DNA of 64,000 nt from Oscillospiraceae bacterium (GTDB lineage Bacteria > Bacillota > Clostridia > Oscillospirales > Acutalibacteraceae): the NCBI GenBank assembly GCA_015066385.1, contig SVOJ01000001.1, positions 62,001-126,000 of the forward strand. Reading direction: 5' to 3'. The notes beneath the pieces are model-generated. The model was given only the letters and a program-made list of their open reading frames with translations. It searched no databases and had not been told where the DNA came from. The position numbers and the translations under genes are program-made. Each line of letters begins with the position of its first letter. Within the stretch, counting starts at the first letter, position 1. Below, piece after piece: positions 32,689-40,806 of this stretch.

Positions 32689-33954
32689 ATGAACATCTTT
32701 TCAGGCTTGTTTCGTTCCAGAGATAAGCCTTCGAACAGTACAGCGGGTAGTGGATACAGTTTCTTCTTCGGAAACAGTACATCGGGAAAATCTGTAACAG
32801 AGCGTTCAGCTATGCAGATGACGGCTGTGTACTCTTGTGTTCGAATCCTCGCTGAAGCCTTGGCGGGTTTGCCGTTGCATCTTTATCGTTACGGTGAGAG
32901 TGGTAGTAAGGATAAAGCCATCGACCATCCGCTTTACAGACTTCTTCACGATGAACCGAACCCTGAAATGAGCTCATTCGTTTTCAGAGAAACCCTGATG
33001 ACACACTTGCTCCTTTGGGGTAATGCTTATGCACAGATAATAAGAAATGGCAAGGGCGAGGTTATTGCCTTGTATCCCTTAATGCCAAACAAAATGACAG
33101 TTGACCGTGATGATAAAGGTCAGCTTTACTACACCTATTCGCACTCAAAGGAAGAGGCAAACACCATGGAGGGTTCAAATGTATATTTGACACCTTCCGA
33201 TGTTCTGCATATTCCCGGACTTGGATTCGATGGTCTTGTCGGTTATAGCCCTATCGCTATGGCAAAAAACGCAATTGGTATGGCAATAGCCTGCGAGGAA
33301 TACGGAGCTAAGTTCTTTGCTAACGGTGCTGCCCCCGGTGGGGTGCTTGAACACCCCGGAACAATTAAGGACCCACAGCGAGTGCGTGAAAGTTGGCAGT
33401 CCACTTTCGGTGGTAGCCATAATGCTAACAAGATAGCCGTGCTTGAAGAAGGTATGAAATACACTCCTATAGGTATTTCACCTGAACAGGCACAGTTTCT
33501 TGAAACGAGGAAATTTCAAATTAATGAAATTGCTCGCATATTCCGAGTCCCTCCCCATATGGTTGGAGACCTCGAAAAGTCAAGCTTTTCAAACATCGAG
33601 CAGCAGAGTTTGGAATTCGTGACCTATACCTTGCAACCCTGGTTGATTCGTTGGGAGCAAGCCTTGTTCCGTGTGCTGTTAAACGAAAAAGAAAAAGGTG
33701 AGCTTTTCTTCAAGTTTAATGTAGATGGTCTTCTGCGTGGCGACTATGCAAGCCGTATGTCCGGCTATGCAATCGGCAGACAGAACGGTTGGCTTTCCGC
33801 TAATGACATCAGGGAACTTGAAAATCTTAACAGAATCCCTGCGGATGAAGGTGGCGACCTTTACCTTATAAACGGCAACATGTGTAAAATGTCCGACGCC
33901 GGAATATTCGCGGGACAAATACCTGAAAAGGAGGAAGAACCCACAGATGAATAA
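32689..33954 (+). CDS. HK97-family portal protein
   Basis: 421-residue portal that forms the dodecameric DNA channel at one capsid vertex. Recognisable: RSAMQMTAVYSCVRILAEAL, PLHLYRY, the family core WGNAYAQIIRNGKGEVIALY, and FRVPPHMVGDLEKSSFSNIE. The start at 32689 (MNIFSGLF) has CAGGAG 7 nt upstream; a longer in-frame reading lacks a ribosome site. It overlaps the protease gene by 8 nt. Confidence 0.95.
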   Translation: MNIFSGLFRSRDKPSNSTAGSGYSFFFGNSTSGKSVTERSAMQMTAVYSCVRILAEALAGLPLHLYRYGESGSKDKAIDHPLYRLLHDEPNPEMSSFVFRETLMTHLLLWGNAYAQIIRNGKGEVIALYPLMPNKMTVDRDDKGQLYYTYSHSKEEANTMEGSNVYLTPSDVLHIPGLGFDGLVGYSPIAMAKNAIGMAIACEEYGAKFFANGAAPGGVLEHPGTIKDPQRVRESWQSTFGGSHNANKIAVLEEGMKYTPIGISPEQAQFLETRKFQINEIARIFRVPPHMVGDLEKSSFSNIEQQSLEFVTYTLQPWLIRWEQALFRVLLNEKEKGELFFKFNVDGLLRGDYASRMSGYAIGRQNGWLSANDIRELENLNRIPADEGGDLYLINGNMCKMSDAGIFAGQIPEKEEEPTDE

Positions 33955-34669
33955 ATTCTGGAATTTCAAAACAGAAAACGATGGAACTCGCACCCTTTAC
34001 CTTTGCGGTTCTATCGCAGATGAAAGTTGGTTCGACGACGATGTCACCCCCAAGGCGTTCAGAGCTGAGTTGGAAGCCGGTCAGGGTGACATTGTTGTTT
34101 GGATTAACTCACCCGGTGGTGACTGCGTTGCTGCCGCACAGATTTATAACATGCTTATGGATTACAAGGGAAATGTAACCGTGAAGATTGACGGTATTGC
34201 TGCATCCGCCGCTTCAGTAATTGCTATGGCAGGTACGAAAGTACTGATGTCACCCACAGCACTTATGATGATTCACAATCCCTTGACCGTAGCCATTGGA
34301 GACAGCGATGAGATGAAGAAAGCTATGGATATGCTTGCTGAAGTAAAGGAAAGCATCATCAACGCTTATGAAATCAAAACGGGTCTGTCCCGTGCAAAGC
34401 TGTCCCACTTCATGGATGCTGAAACCTGGATGAATGCAAAGAAAGCAATCGAACTCGGTTTTGCCGATGACTTGCTTTTCAAAAAGGATTCAGAAGATGA
34501 AGAAACACTCAAGGTTGAAGATAGCTTCACCTTCAGCCGTAAAGCAGTGACAAATTCACTGATGTCAAGACTCTCTCGAAAAAGAGAAACCGAAGCAGCG
34601 AAAGAACCGGTTAAACCCGGTACATCCTATGACGAGCTTATTAAAAGACTCGAACTTATTAAACCTTGA
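33947..34669 (+). CDS. ClpP-like prohead maturation protease
   Basis: 240-residue serine protease of the phage ClpP (S14) type that trims capsid scaffold sequences. Catalytic Ser is in GIAASAAS (S87 by analogy with ClpP) and His in LMMIHNP (H110). VVWINSPGGDCVAAAQIYN is the oxyanion-side strand. The C-terminal ~50 residues are charged and linker-like. Between portal and capsid, as usual. Confidence 0.93.
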   Translation: MNKFWNFKTENDGTRTLYLCGSIADESWFDDDVTPKAFRAELEAGQGDIVVWINSPGGDCVAAAQIYNMLMDYKGNVTVKIDGIAASAASVIAMAGTKVLMSPTALMMIHNPLTVAIGDSDEMKKAMDMLAEVKESIINAYEIKTGLSRAKLSHFMDAETWMNAKKAIELGFADDLLFKKDSEDEETLKVEDSFTFSRKAVTNSLMSRLSRKRETEAAKEPVKPGTSYDELIKRLELIKP

Positions 34670-34685
34670 AGGGAGAAAAATTACT

Positions 34686-35882
34686 ATGAGTAAAATTAAC
34701 GAATTAATGACAACACGTGCAAAGGCCTGGGAAGATGCAAAAGCATTCCTTGATTCGCACAGAAACGACAAGGGTATTCTTTCAGCTGAAGATACCGAAA
34801 CCTACGACAAGATGGAAAAGGAAATTGCTGACCTTACTCGTGAAATCGAACGTCAGCAGAGAGCCGATGCTCTTGAGCGTCAGCTTAGTGCTCCTACAAG
34901 CACACCCATCACAGAAAAACCCGAAGCAAAGAAAACCGATGACAAGACCGGCAGAGCTTCCGATACATACAAGAATGCGTTCTGGAATCAGATGCGTGAC
35001 CGTTCTTCTATTGAAGTGCGTAACGCTTTGAGCGAAGGTGTGGATACCGAGGGCGGTTTCCTTGTTCCTGAAACCTTTGAGAAGAACCTCATCACAGCTC
35101 TTCACGATGATCTTATCTTCCGTAAACTTGCACACACATTTACAACCTCAACAGGTGTTCACAGAATTCCTGTTGTTGCATCCCGTGGCGTTGCTTCTTG
35201 GGTTGAAGAAGCAGGTGCTATTCCCGAAAGTGATGATACATTCGGTCAGAAGTCAATCGGCGCTCACAAGCTCACAGCTCTTATTAAGGTTTCCGAAGAG
35301 CTTCTTAATGACTCTGCATTTGACCTTGAAGGATATTTCCGTGATGAATTCACCAAGCGTATGAGCAGTGCCGAAGAGGAAGCATTCCTTATCGGTAACG
35401 GTAATGGTAAGCCTCTCGGTCTCTTTACTGATGCAGAGGGTGCTGAAGTCGGTGTAACAGCTGCATCCGCAACTGAAATCACAGCTGATGAAATCATCAA
35501 CCTTTATTACTCACTTCGTGCGCCTTACAGAAAGAAAGCTGTATGGCTTCTTAACGATTCAACCATCGCTGCAATTCGCAAGCTCAAGGATAACAACGGC
35601 CAGTATATTTGGCAGGCAGCTCTCAAGGAAGGTCAGCCCGATACTCTCCTTGGTAAGCCTGTTTATACTTCTGTTTCCGTTCCTGGTATTGAAGCAAGCG
35701 CGAAGACTATCGCATTCGGTGACCTTTCATATTACTGGATTGGTGACCGCCAGGGCGTTACATTCAAGCGTCTCAACGAGCTTTATGCAGCAACAGGCCA
35801 GGTAGGTTTCCTTGCCACCAAGCGTGTGGATGCGAGACTTATCGTACCCGAAGCTGTTAAGGTTCTTCAGATGGGTGCTTGA
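34686..35882 (+). CDS. HK97-fold major capsid protein
   Basis: 398 residues. The first ~110 form a helical, charged delta/scaffolding domain (MEKEIADLTREIERQQRADA) likely removed by the upstream protease. The capsid core starts near EGVDTEGGFLVPETF and continues through LAHTFTTSTGVHRIPVVASR, GNGNGKPLGLF and YYWIGDRQGVTFKRL. The start at 34686 is supported by AGGGAG about 8 nt upstream. This entry and its neighbours define an HK97-like siphophage. Confidence 0.95.
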   Translation: MSKINELMTTRAKAWEDAKAFLDSHRNDKGILSAEDTETYDKMEKEIADLTREIERQQRADALERQLSAPTSTPITEKPEAKKTDDKTGRASDTYKNAFWNQMRDRSSIEVRNALSEGVDTEGGFLVPETFEKNLITALHDDLIFRKLAHTFTTSTGVHRIPVVASRGVASWVEEAGAIPESDDTFGQKSIGAHKLTALIKVSEELLNDSAFDLEGYFRDEFTKRMSSAEEEAFLIGNGNGKPLGLFTDAEGAEVGVTAASATEITADEIINLYYSLRAPYRKKAVWLLNDSTIAAIRKLKDNNGQYIWQAALKEGQPDTLLGKPVYTSVSVPGIEASAKTIAFGDLSYYWIGDRQGVTFKRLNELYAATGQVGFLATKRVDARLIVPEAVKVLQMGA

Positions 35883-35897
35883 TAAAGGTGACCTACT

Positions 35898-36209
35898 ATG
35901 GAGCATTTATTAACGAAAGTTAAGCAAAACCTTATACTTGAGCATTCAGCCGATGATGCACTTCTCTTACAATATATAACGGCTGCGGTTTCCTACGCCG
36001 AAAGCTATCAACATATTCAAGAGGGGTTCTATAAGGAAAACAAAATGCCTCCAACTACAGAACAAGCGGTAATTATGCTCGTAAGCCATTTCTATGAAAG
36101 TAGAGATGGCTCTACGGGCGGTTTCTTTGCGGACAACACCCAGGCATCAAGCCAGGTGTGGAATACAGTAAATCTTCTTTTACGACTCGATAGAGATTGG
36201 AAGGTGTGA
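35898..36209 (+). CDS. Head-tail connector, gp6-like
   Basis: 103-residue, mostly helical protein (LLTKVKQNLILEHSADDALL, LQYITAAVSYAESYQHIQEG) in the gp6/gp15-like adaptor position right after the capsid gene. The family forms the ring below the portal. Length and the closing VWNTVNLLLRLDRDWKV are typical. It ends inside the ribosome-site region of the next gene. Confidence 0.85.
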   Translation: MEHLLTKVKQNLILEHSADDALLLQYITAAVSYAESYQHIQEGFYKENKMPPTTEQAVIMLVSHFYESRDGSTGGFFADNTQASSQVWNTVNLLLRLDRDWKV

Positions 36210-36214
36210 GCCTT

Positions 36215-36547
36215 ATGTCTTTCGGAAAAATGAATACTCCCATTTACATTACGGGCAAGAGAATATCCATAGATAACGAAGGCTTCAAAACCATAGGCCA
36301 CGATGTGATTGTTTCTGTGAGAGCTTATCGTGAAGGCAGACACGGAAGTGAAAGATGGGCAAACAGAGCTGTGTTCTCTGATGCCACAGAACTTTTCCGC
36401 TTTCGTTCAATCCCACATTTGACGGTAACAACCGAAATGCAAATACACTGCGATGGCAGAGTGTTTGAAATAATCTCCGTTGAGGATGTAAAAGGAAGAG
36501 GAATGTATGTTGAAGTTCTTGCAAAGGAGGTAAAAGAAAGTGGCTAA
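36215..36547 (+). CDS. Head-closure/stopper protein, gp16-like
   Basis: 110 residues, beta-rich (MNTPIYITGKRISIDNEGF, HDVIVSVRAYREGRHGSERW, EMQIHCDGRVFEIISVEDV). Matches the SPP1 gp16 / HK97 head-closure family by size, order and the late strand FEIISVEDVKGRGMYVEVLA. The ATG at 36215 is preferred to a TTG at 36197. Overlaps the next gene by 8 nt. Confidence 0.85.
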   Translation: MSFGKMNTPIYITGKRISIDNEGFKTIGHDVIVSVRAYREGRHGSERWANRAVFSDATELFRFRSIPHLTVTTEMQIHCDGRVFEIISVEDVKGRGMYVEVLAKEVKESG

Positions 36548-36971
36548 AGTTACAGTAAAATTGCCCGAAGACTTACTCACAAAGTTCTCGAAATTAGCAG
36601 AAAAAAGTGATGCGGTTGCTGAAAGAGTTCTTGAAGCCGGTGGTGAGGTTGTTCTTGCCAAGGTAAAAAGTAATCTTTCTTCCGTTATAGGCAGCGGAAC
36701 AAAATATGAGTCACGCTCCACAGGCGAACTTGAACGAAGTTTAGGTCTCTCCTCTGTGAAGCTCGACCGAAACGGCAACCACAATATTAAGATAGGTTTC
36801 TCTGAACCTCGTACAGACGGTGAAAGCAATGCAAAAATTGCGAACATCATCGAATATGGAAGGCACGGACAACCTGCTAAACCCTTTCTGAAACCCGCGA
36901 AAACCTCCTCTAAATCCGCTTGTATTGCACGGATGAAAGAAGTCCTCGAAAGCGAGGTGGGCGGTTTGTGA
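36540..36971 (+). CDS. HK97 gp10-family tail-completion protein
   Basis: 143 residues. N-terminal helix LTKFSKLAEKSDAVAERVLE, a middle strand region, and the family signature ANIIEYGRHGQPAKPFLKPA. GTG start with GGAGG nearby. Proteins of this family sit at the head-tail joint. Overlaps its neighbours by 8 and 4 nt. Confidence 0.88.
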   Translation: MAKVTVKLPEDLLTKFSKLAEKSDAVAERVLEAGGEVVLAKVKSNLSSVIGSGTKYESRSTGELERSLGLSSVKLDRNGNHNIKIGFSEPRTDGESNAKIANIIEYGRHGQPAKPFLKPAKTSSKSACIARMKEVLESEVGGL

Positions 36972-37312
36972 GCCTTTTATCGGAACTTAAAAGCATTATT
37001 GAAAGTATCGGTATTGCTGTCGAAACGGGTGTTTTTTCAGATACTGCCCCGGAAAGTTATGTCGTGCTTACACCAACGGTGGATACTTTTCCTTTATCGG
37101 CTGACAACTTTCCGATAAACGAAATACAAGAAGTTCGGATTTCTCTTTTTGACAAGGGAAATTACACGAAGAAGAAAAATCAAATAGTCCGGTTGTTGTT
37201 ACAGGCGGATATAACCATAACGGATAGAAGGTACATCACCCATGAGGATAGTACCGGATATCACCATTATGCCATTGACGTGGCAAAAAATTATGAAATG
37301 GAGGAAATCTAA
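36968..37312 (+). CDS. Tail terminator-like protein
   Basis: 114 residues from the GTG at 36968, whose codon overlaps the previous stop (GTGA). The alpha/beta pattern (LLSELKSIIESIGIAVETGV, SYVVLTPTVDTFPLSADNF, EIQEVRISLFDKGNY) fits tail-terminator/gpU-like proteins that cap the tail tube. Position between gp10 and the major tail protein agrees. Confidence 0.8.
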   Translation: MSLLSELKSIIESIGIAVETGVFSDTAPESYVVLTPTVDTFPLSADNFPINEIQEVRISLFDKGNYTKKKNQIVRLLLQADITITDRRYITHEDSTGYHHYAIDVAKNYEMEEI

Positions 37313-37914
37313 TGGCTACCATTGGTCTTGATAAACTTTATTATTCAAAAATTACCGAAGACAAAGACGGCAATGAAACCTATGCAAAGCCTGTACCCCT
37401 TGCAAAAGCAATGACAGCAGAACTTTCGGTTGAACTTGCAGAGGCAACTCTCTATGCTGATGATGGTGCTGCTGAAATCGTTAAGGAATTCAAGTCAGGT
37501 ACACTCTCACTCGGCATCGATGATATCGGTGCTTCCGTTGCTTCTGACCTTACAGGCGCAACGATTGATGACAACTATGTACTTGTTTCTTCTACTGAGG
37601 ACAGTGCTGACCCCGTTGCAGTCGGTTTCAGAGCAAAGAAATCAAACGGAAAGTATAAATACTACTGGCTGTATAGAGTTAAGTTCGGCATTCCTGCTAC
37701 TAACCTTGCTACCAAGGGCGATTCAATCACTTTCTCAACACCTACCATTGAGGGTACTATTCTTCGCAGAAACAAACCCTCCGCAAACGGGAAACACCCC
37801 TGGAAAGCAGAAGTTACCGAAGGTGACAGTTCTGTAAACACAGCAATCATCAAAGGTTGGTATGATGAAGTTTATGAGCCTTCCCAGGCTTCAGCAGCAA
37901 GTGAGGAGGGTTAA
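37312..37914 (+). CDS. Major tail protein
   Basis: 200-residue tail-tube subunit of the phi13/TP901-1-like type (GLDKLYYSKITEDKDGNETY, ELSVELAEATLYADDGAAE, SLGIDDIGASV). It starts one base into the previous stop (TAATG). The C-terminal ~25 residues are small and acidic. Position immediately before the chaperone genes with a slippery site is diagnostic. Confidence 0.9.
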   Translation: MATIGLDKLYYSKITEDKDGNETYAKPVPLAKAMTAELSVELAEATLYADDGAAEIVKEFKSGTLSLGIDDIGASVASDLTGATIDDNYVLVSSTEDSADPVAVGFRAKKSNGKYKYYWLYRVKFGIPATNLATKGDSITFSTPTIEGTILRRNKPSANGKHPWKAEVTEGDSSVNTAIIKGWYDEVYEPSQASAASEEG

Positions 37915-37917
37915 TAA

Positions 37918-38301
37918 ATGATTGACGAACGCAGTGCTAAAATCACCATCGGTGGTGAAGAGTACGAACTTGTGCTTTCGACAAGAGCCACCAAGGAAAT
38001 AGCAAGTCGTTACGGCGGTCTTGAAAATCTCGGTGATAAGCTGATGAAAAGTGAAAACTTTGAAATGGCAATAGCCGAAATTGTGTGGCTTGTTACTCTT
38101 CTCGCAAATCAGTCTATCCTTATTTTCAATCTTAAGAATAAGGAAACCCCAAAACCTCTCTTAACGGAAGAAGAGGTTGAAATCCTCACCACACCCTTTG
38201 AATTTGCCGAATACAAGACAGCAATTACAGAGGCTCTGTATAAAGGAACGAAGCGTAATATCGAAAGCGAAAACGAGCCAAAAAACGCAGTGGTCGAGTA
38301 A
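37918..38301 (+). CDS. Tail assembly chaperone, G form
   Basis: 127 residues (ERSAKITIGGEEYELVLSTR, then ATKEIASRYGGLENLGDKLM), the usual gpG-like chaperone that coats the tape measure during tail assembly. Six nucleotides before the end region, at 38280-38286, lies the heptamer A AAA AAC in the correct frame; a -1 shift there would fuse this protein to the downstream T segment. The C-terminus (KNAVVE) is the unshifted product. Confidence 0.88.
   Translation: MIDERSAKITIGGEEYELVLSTRATKEIASRYGGLENLGDKLMKSENFEMAIAEIVWLVTLLANQSILIFNLKNKETPKPLLTEEEVEILTTPFEFAEYKTAITEALYKGTKRNIESENEPKNAVVE
38280..38286 (+). promoter_or_regulatory. -1 programmed frameshift slippery heptamer
   Basis: A AAA AAC in the zero frame (CCA AAA AAC GCA). 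Slippage by -1 gives CGC AGT GGT and continues for 67 codons, producing the GT form. Location between the tail tube and tape-measure genes is where such shifts are conserved. Confidence 0.8.
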
Positions 38302-38489
38302 GTGACGAAGAGTTGTTTACTCGACTTCTTTATTACGGAATGGCACAGCTCAATCTTACAATGGATGAAACCATGCTGATGCCTTTCGGATTACTCCTTG
38401 ACCTGTGGGAGTGCCACAAACAATTCACAGGCATATCCAAACCGAAAAGGGAAAATTTCATTGATGATATTATCCCCGACGGAATCTAA
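38286..38489 (+). CDS. T segment of tail chaperone GT (expressed by -1 frameshift)
   Basis: Open for 67 codons from the slippery site, without a good independent start codon or ribosome site. It reads RSGRVSDEELFTRLLYYGMA, QLNLTMDETMLMPFGLLLDL, WECHKQFTGISKPKREN and so on, the usual helical T module that binds tail-tube subunits. With the first 123 residues of G, the fusion is about 190 residues. The unshifted frame stops at 38301. Confidence 0.8.
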   Translation, partial: RSGRVSDEELFTRLLYYGMAQLNLTMDETMLMPFGLLLDLWECHKQFTGISKPKRENFIDDIIPDGI

Positions 38490-38506
38490 CGAAAGGATAA
38501 AAGAAT

Positions 38507-39427
38507 ATGCAAGTAACAACAACCATAAATGGTCAAACATATACTTTGACATATAACTCTTCAACGGGTGCTTATGAAGCAACGCTCAATGCTCCCCAGG
38601 GTTCATCGTTTAATCTTGATGGCGGCTATTATCCTGTGTCGGTTTCGGCTACTGATGATGCCGGAAACACAGCGACAGCAGACAGTAACCATTCTACCCT
38701 CGGTTCGAGCCTTCGTCTTGTTGTTAAAGAGAAAGTTGTTCCTGTTATCAGTATTATTTCACCTACAGATGGTGCTCTTAATACGGATGGCAAACCCGCA
38801 ATTGCATTTACTATTCTTGATAATGTATCACAGACATCAGGCTTCTCCGGTATTAATCTTTCAAGCCTTGTGCTTAAAGTTAACGGTGCAAAAGTCGATG
38901 TATCGAAGATTTCCTCAAGTCCTGTCACGGGTGGATACAACTGCACCTACACACCTTCATCCGTTCTTCCCGATGGAGAAAACAACATATCAATCGATGT
39001 ATCGGATAACGATGGTAACGCCGCAGTAACAAAATCCGTTTCGTTTACAGTTGACACAGTTGCTCCTTCTCTTAATGTTACAAGTCCTACCCAGGGTTCA
39101 ATCACCAATAAGAAAACTATCACTGTTTCCGGTACAACCTCCGACAGTATTTCAACACCTGTAACGGTTAAGATTTCTGTAGGTACAAAGGACCAAGGTA
39201 CGGTTACTGTAAGCGGTGATGGTTCGTTTACCAAGGATATAACCCTTGATGAAGGCGTTAACGAAATCAAAGTTACCGCAACAGACTCTGCCGGCAAGAC
39301 TACAACTGTTACAAGGACTGTTACAGTAAAAACCAACGCTCCCGTTATCCGTTCCGTTGTCATCGAGCCTAATCCTGCCGATGCAGGTAAGACTTATACC
39401 ATTTCGGTAGTAGTCGATGAGAACTGA
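38507..39427 (+). CDS. Ig-like repeat tail protein
   Basis: 306 residues made of tandem immunoglobulin-like domains: a short start domain, then repeats with ISIISPTDGALNTDGKPAIA, NISIDVSDNDGNAAVTKSVS and NEIKVTATDSAGKTTTVTR motifs (Big/He_PIG-like). It ends in a truncated module (PVIRSVVIEPNPADAGKTY). Such proteins decorate phage tails and bind polysaccharide. The next gene begins inside its last codons in another frame and seems to continue the same fold. Confidence 0.78.
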   Translation: MQVTTTINGQTYTLTYNSSTGAYEATLNAPQGSSFNLDGGYYPVSVSATDDAGNTATADSNHSTLGSSLRLVVKEKVVPVISIISPTDGALNTDGKPAIAFTILDNVSQTSGFSGINLSSLVLKVNGAKVDVSKISSSPVTGGYNCTYTPSSVLPDGENNISIDVSDNDGNAAVTKSVSFTVDTVAPSLNVTSPTQGSITNKKTITVSGTTSDSISTPVTVKISVGTKDQGTVTVSGDGSFTKDITLDEGVNEIKVTATDSAGKTTTVTRTVTVKTNAPVIRSVVIEPNPADAGKTYTISVVVDEN

Positions 39428-39716
39428 CAGACAGATAGTTCGAGTTTACGGCAAGGCTGATAACTTTGACCTTGAGTTTACACCAACGGGAGGTAATGAG
39501 TGGGAATGCACCGTACCTCCCGATATGACTGATGGTCAATACGCTACAGAGATTTACGCCCTCGACAGTGAGGGCTATTTTGCTTATTGGACGGGAATTC
39601 TATATATGCTTAAAGGCAGGGTTCATCTTTGTTTAAAAGAAAGCAAATATAAAATTCAGCTCCTACCTCAAAAACTCGAACTTGTTATTATAAAGGACGG
39701 TGGTAACTGTGATTGA
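39417..39716 (+). CDS. Ig-like domain tail protein
   Basis: 99 residues. VYGKADNFDLEFTPTGGNEW and DGQYATEIYALDSEGYFAYW follow the strand pattern of a single Ig-like or PF13754-type domain. The start codon lies 8 nt before the upstream stop. It may be the continuation of the truncated module at the end of the preceding protein, either as a separate partner or through re-initiation. No close function is known beyond tail association. Confidence 0.7.
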   Translation: MRTDRQIVRVYGKADNFDLEFTPTGGNEWECTVPPDMTDGQYATEIYALDSEGYFAYWTGILYMLKGRVHLCLKESKYKIQLLPQKLELVIIKDGGNCD

Positions 39717-39996
39717 ATCACGCACATTTTTGCTCGGTGAAGAAAAGTATATCGACTTTATGGTTTGCAGCAAAGATGCTGATGAAACGATTGTTATCAC
39801 TGATGCAAAATATAAACTGATTGAGCATAAAACTGAATCAATTGAAAGCGAGGGTGTCTGCCAAATTGACGGCAGATGCCTTCGTGTATTTTTATCCCCC
39901 TCGCATAAAGGCTTATATCATCTCGTGGTGAATGTTGAAATTCCACCTGAAAAGTTGAAAGCATATATAGATATTGTTGTTAAGGAGCGTGATTAA
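39709..39996 (+). CDS. Small tail-region protein
   Basis: 95 residues from the GTG at 39709 (AAAGGA 10 nt upstream), overlapping the previous stop. Beta-rich: YIDFMVCSKDADETIVITDA, KYKLIEHKTESIESEGVCQI, KGLYHLVVNVEIPPEKLKAY. It looks like another small beta-sandwich, consistent with phage baseplate or tail-accessory proteins. No family named. Confidence 0.7.
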   Translation: MIESRTFLLGEEKYIDFMVCSKDADETIVITDAKYKLIEHKTESIESEGVCQIDGRCLRVFLSPSHKGLYHLVVNVEIPPEKLKAYIDIVVKERD

Positions 39997-39997
39997 T

Positions 39998-40795
39998 ATG
40001 CCTACACGTTCTGTGTCTTTCTGTAGTGATAATACAGAGGGCACCGGTCTTAAAATGACCCACTGTTTACTTGTAACAAACGCCTCATCCTCTGTTAGTC
40101 AGATGCAGATGTACATTCCAGCATATTCAAGAATTGATGATGTAAGAGTTACATTACAATTTAAAACCAGTCTTTCTACCAAAGGTGACTGTCGTTACAA
40201 CCTTGAAGCAGAAACGGATTCATATTTTTCAGCCGGTGGCTACAAAATAGATCCTTTGTTTCAAACGGGTAAAGATTACTTAACTGCTGCGATTAACAAA
40301 AACAGTGTTATTGATGGTACGTCAAAACGTTTGACGGATATGTTTAATTCAATGACATCAAAAGCCGGAGTTTATTCAGGAACAAAAAACTTGTGTATAT
40401 GGTTTTCGGCAACCATCACCCGAAAGTGGTATTGGAAAAGCTCATCCTTTGCCATCGACTATACGGAACCGTCTTGTGTTGTCAGCGTGAACTCAAATGG
40501 CGGTGGCACTGTCAGCGGAGCAGGGACATATAAATTCGGAACTTCTTATACGATAAAAGCTACACCCTCTGCCGGGTACAGATTCGTTTCCTGGTCTGAT
40601 GGCAACACAAATGCATCGCGCACTTTTAGTGTAGATGCAAATCTTATAAACGCTTTCACAACATCAAAATCATACACAGCAACATTTGAAAAGATACCGG
40701 ACACAACTCCGCCTACTATAGTTTCCGTTGCCATTACTCCAAACCCGGCAACTACGGGACAAGGCATAGTTGTTGCCGTAAAAATTACTGATTAG
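39998..40795 (+). CDS. Tail protein with bacterial repeat domain
   Basis: 265 residues. The first ~150 have no recognised fold. Residues ~165-235 (SVNSNGGGTVSGAGTYKFGT, SYTIKATPSAGYRFVSWSDG) are a Listeria/Bacteroides-type (Flg_new_2) surface repeat. The last ~25 residues repeat the truncated Ig-like ending seen at 38507-39427 (PTIVSVAITPNPATTGQG). TAAGGAG precedes the ATG. Likely tail surface protein. Confidence 0.75.
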   Translation: MPTRSVSFCSDNTEGTGLKMTHCLLVTNASSSVSQMQMYIPAYSRIDDVRVTLQFKTSLSTKGDCRYNLEAETDSYFSAGGYKIDPLFQTGKDYLTAAINKNSVIDGTSKRLTDMFNSMTSKAGVYSGTKNLCIWFSATITRKWYWKSSSFAIDYTEPSCVVSVNSNGGGTVSGAGTYKFGTSYTIKATPSAGYRFVSWSDGNTNASRTFSVDANLINAFTTSKSYTATFEKIPDTTPPTIVSVAITPNPATTGQGIVVAVKITD

Positions 40796-40806
40796 GAGGT
40801 GTTAGC

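Noticed and set aside
38901-39363. Minus-strand readings opposite the Ig-like tail gene
   Set aside because: Low-complexity Val/Thr mirror images of Ser/Thr-rich repeats; all neighbours are on the plus strand.
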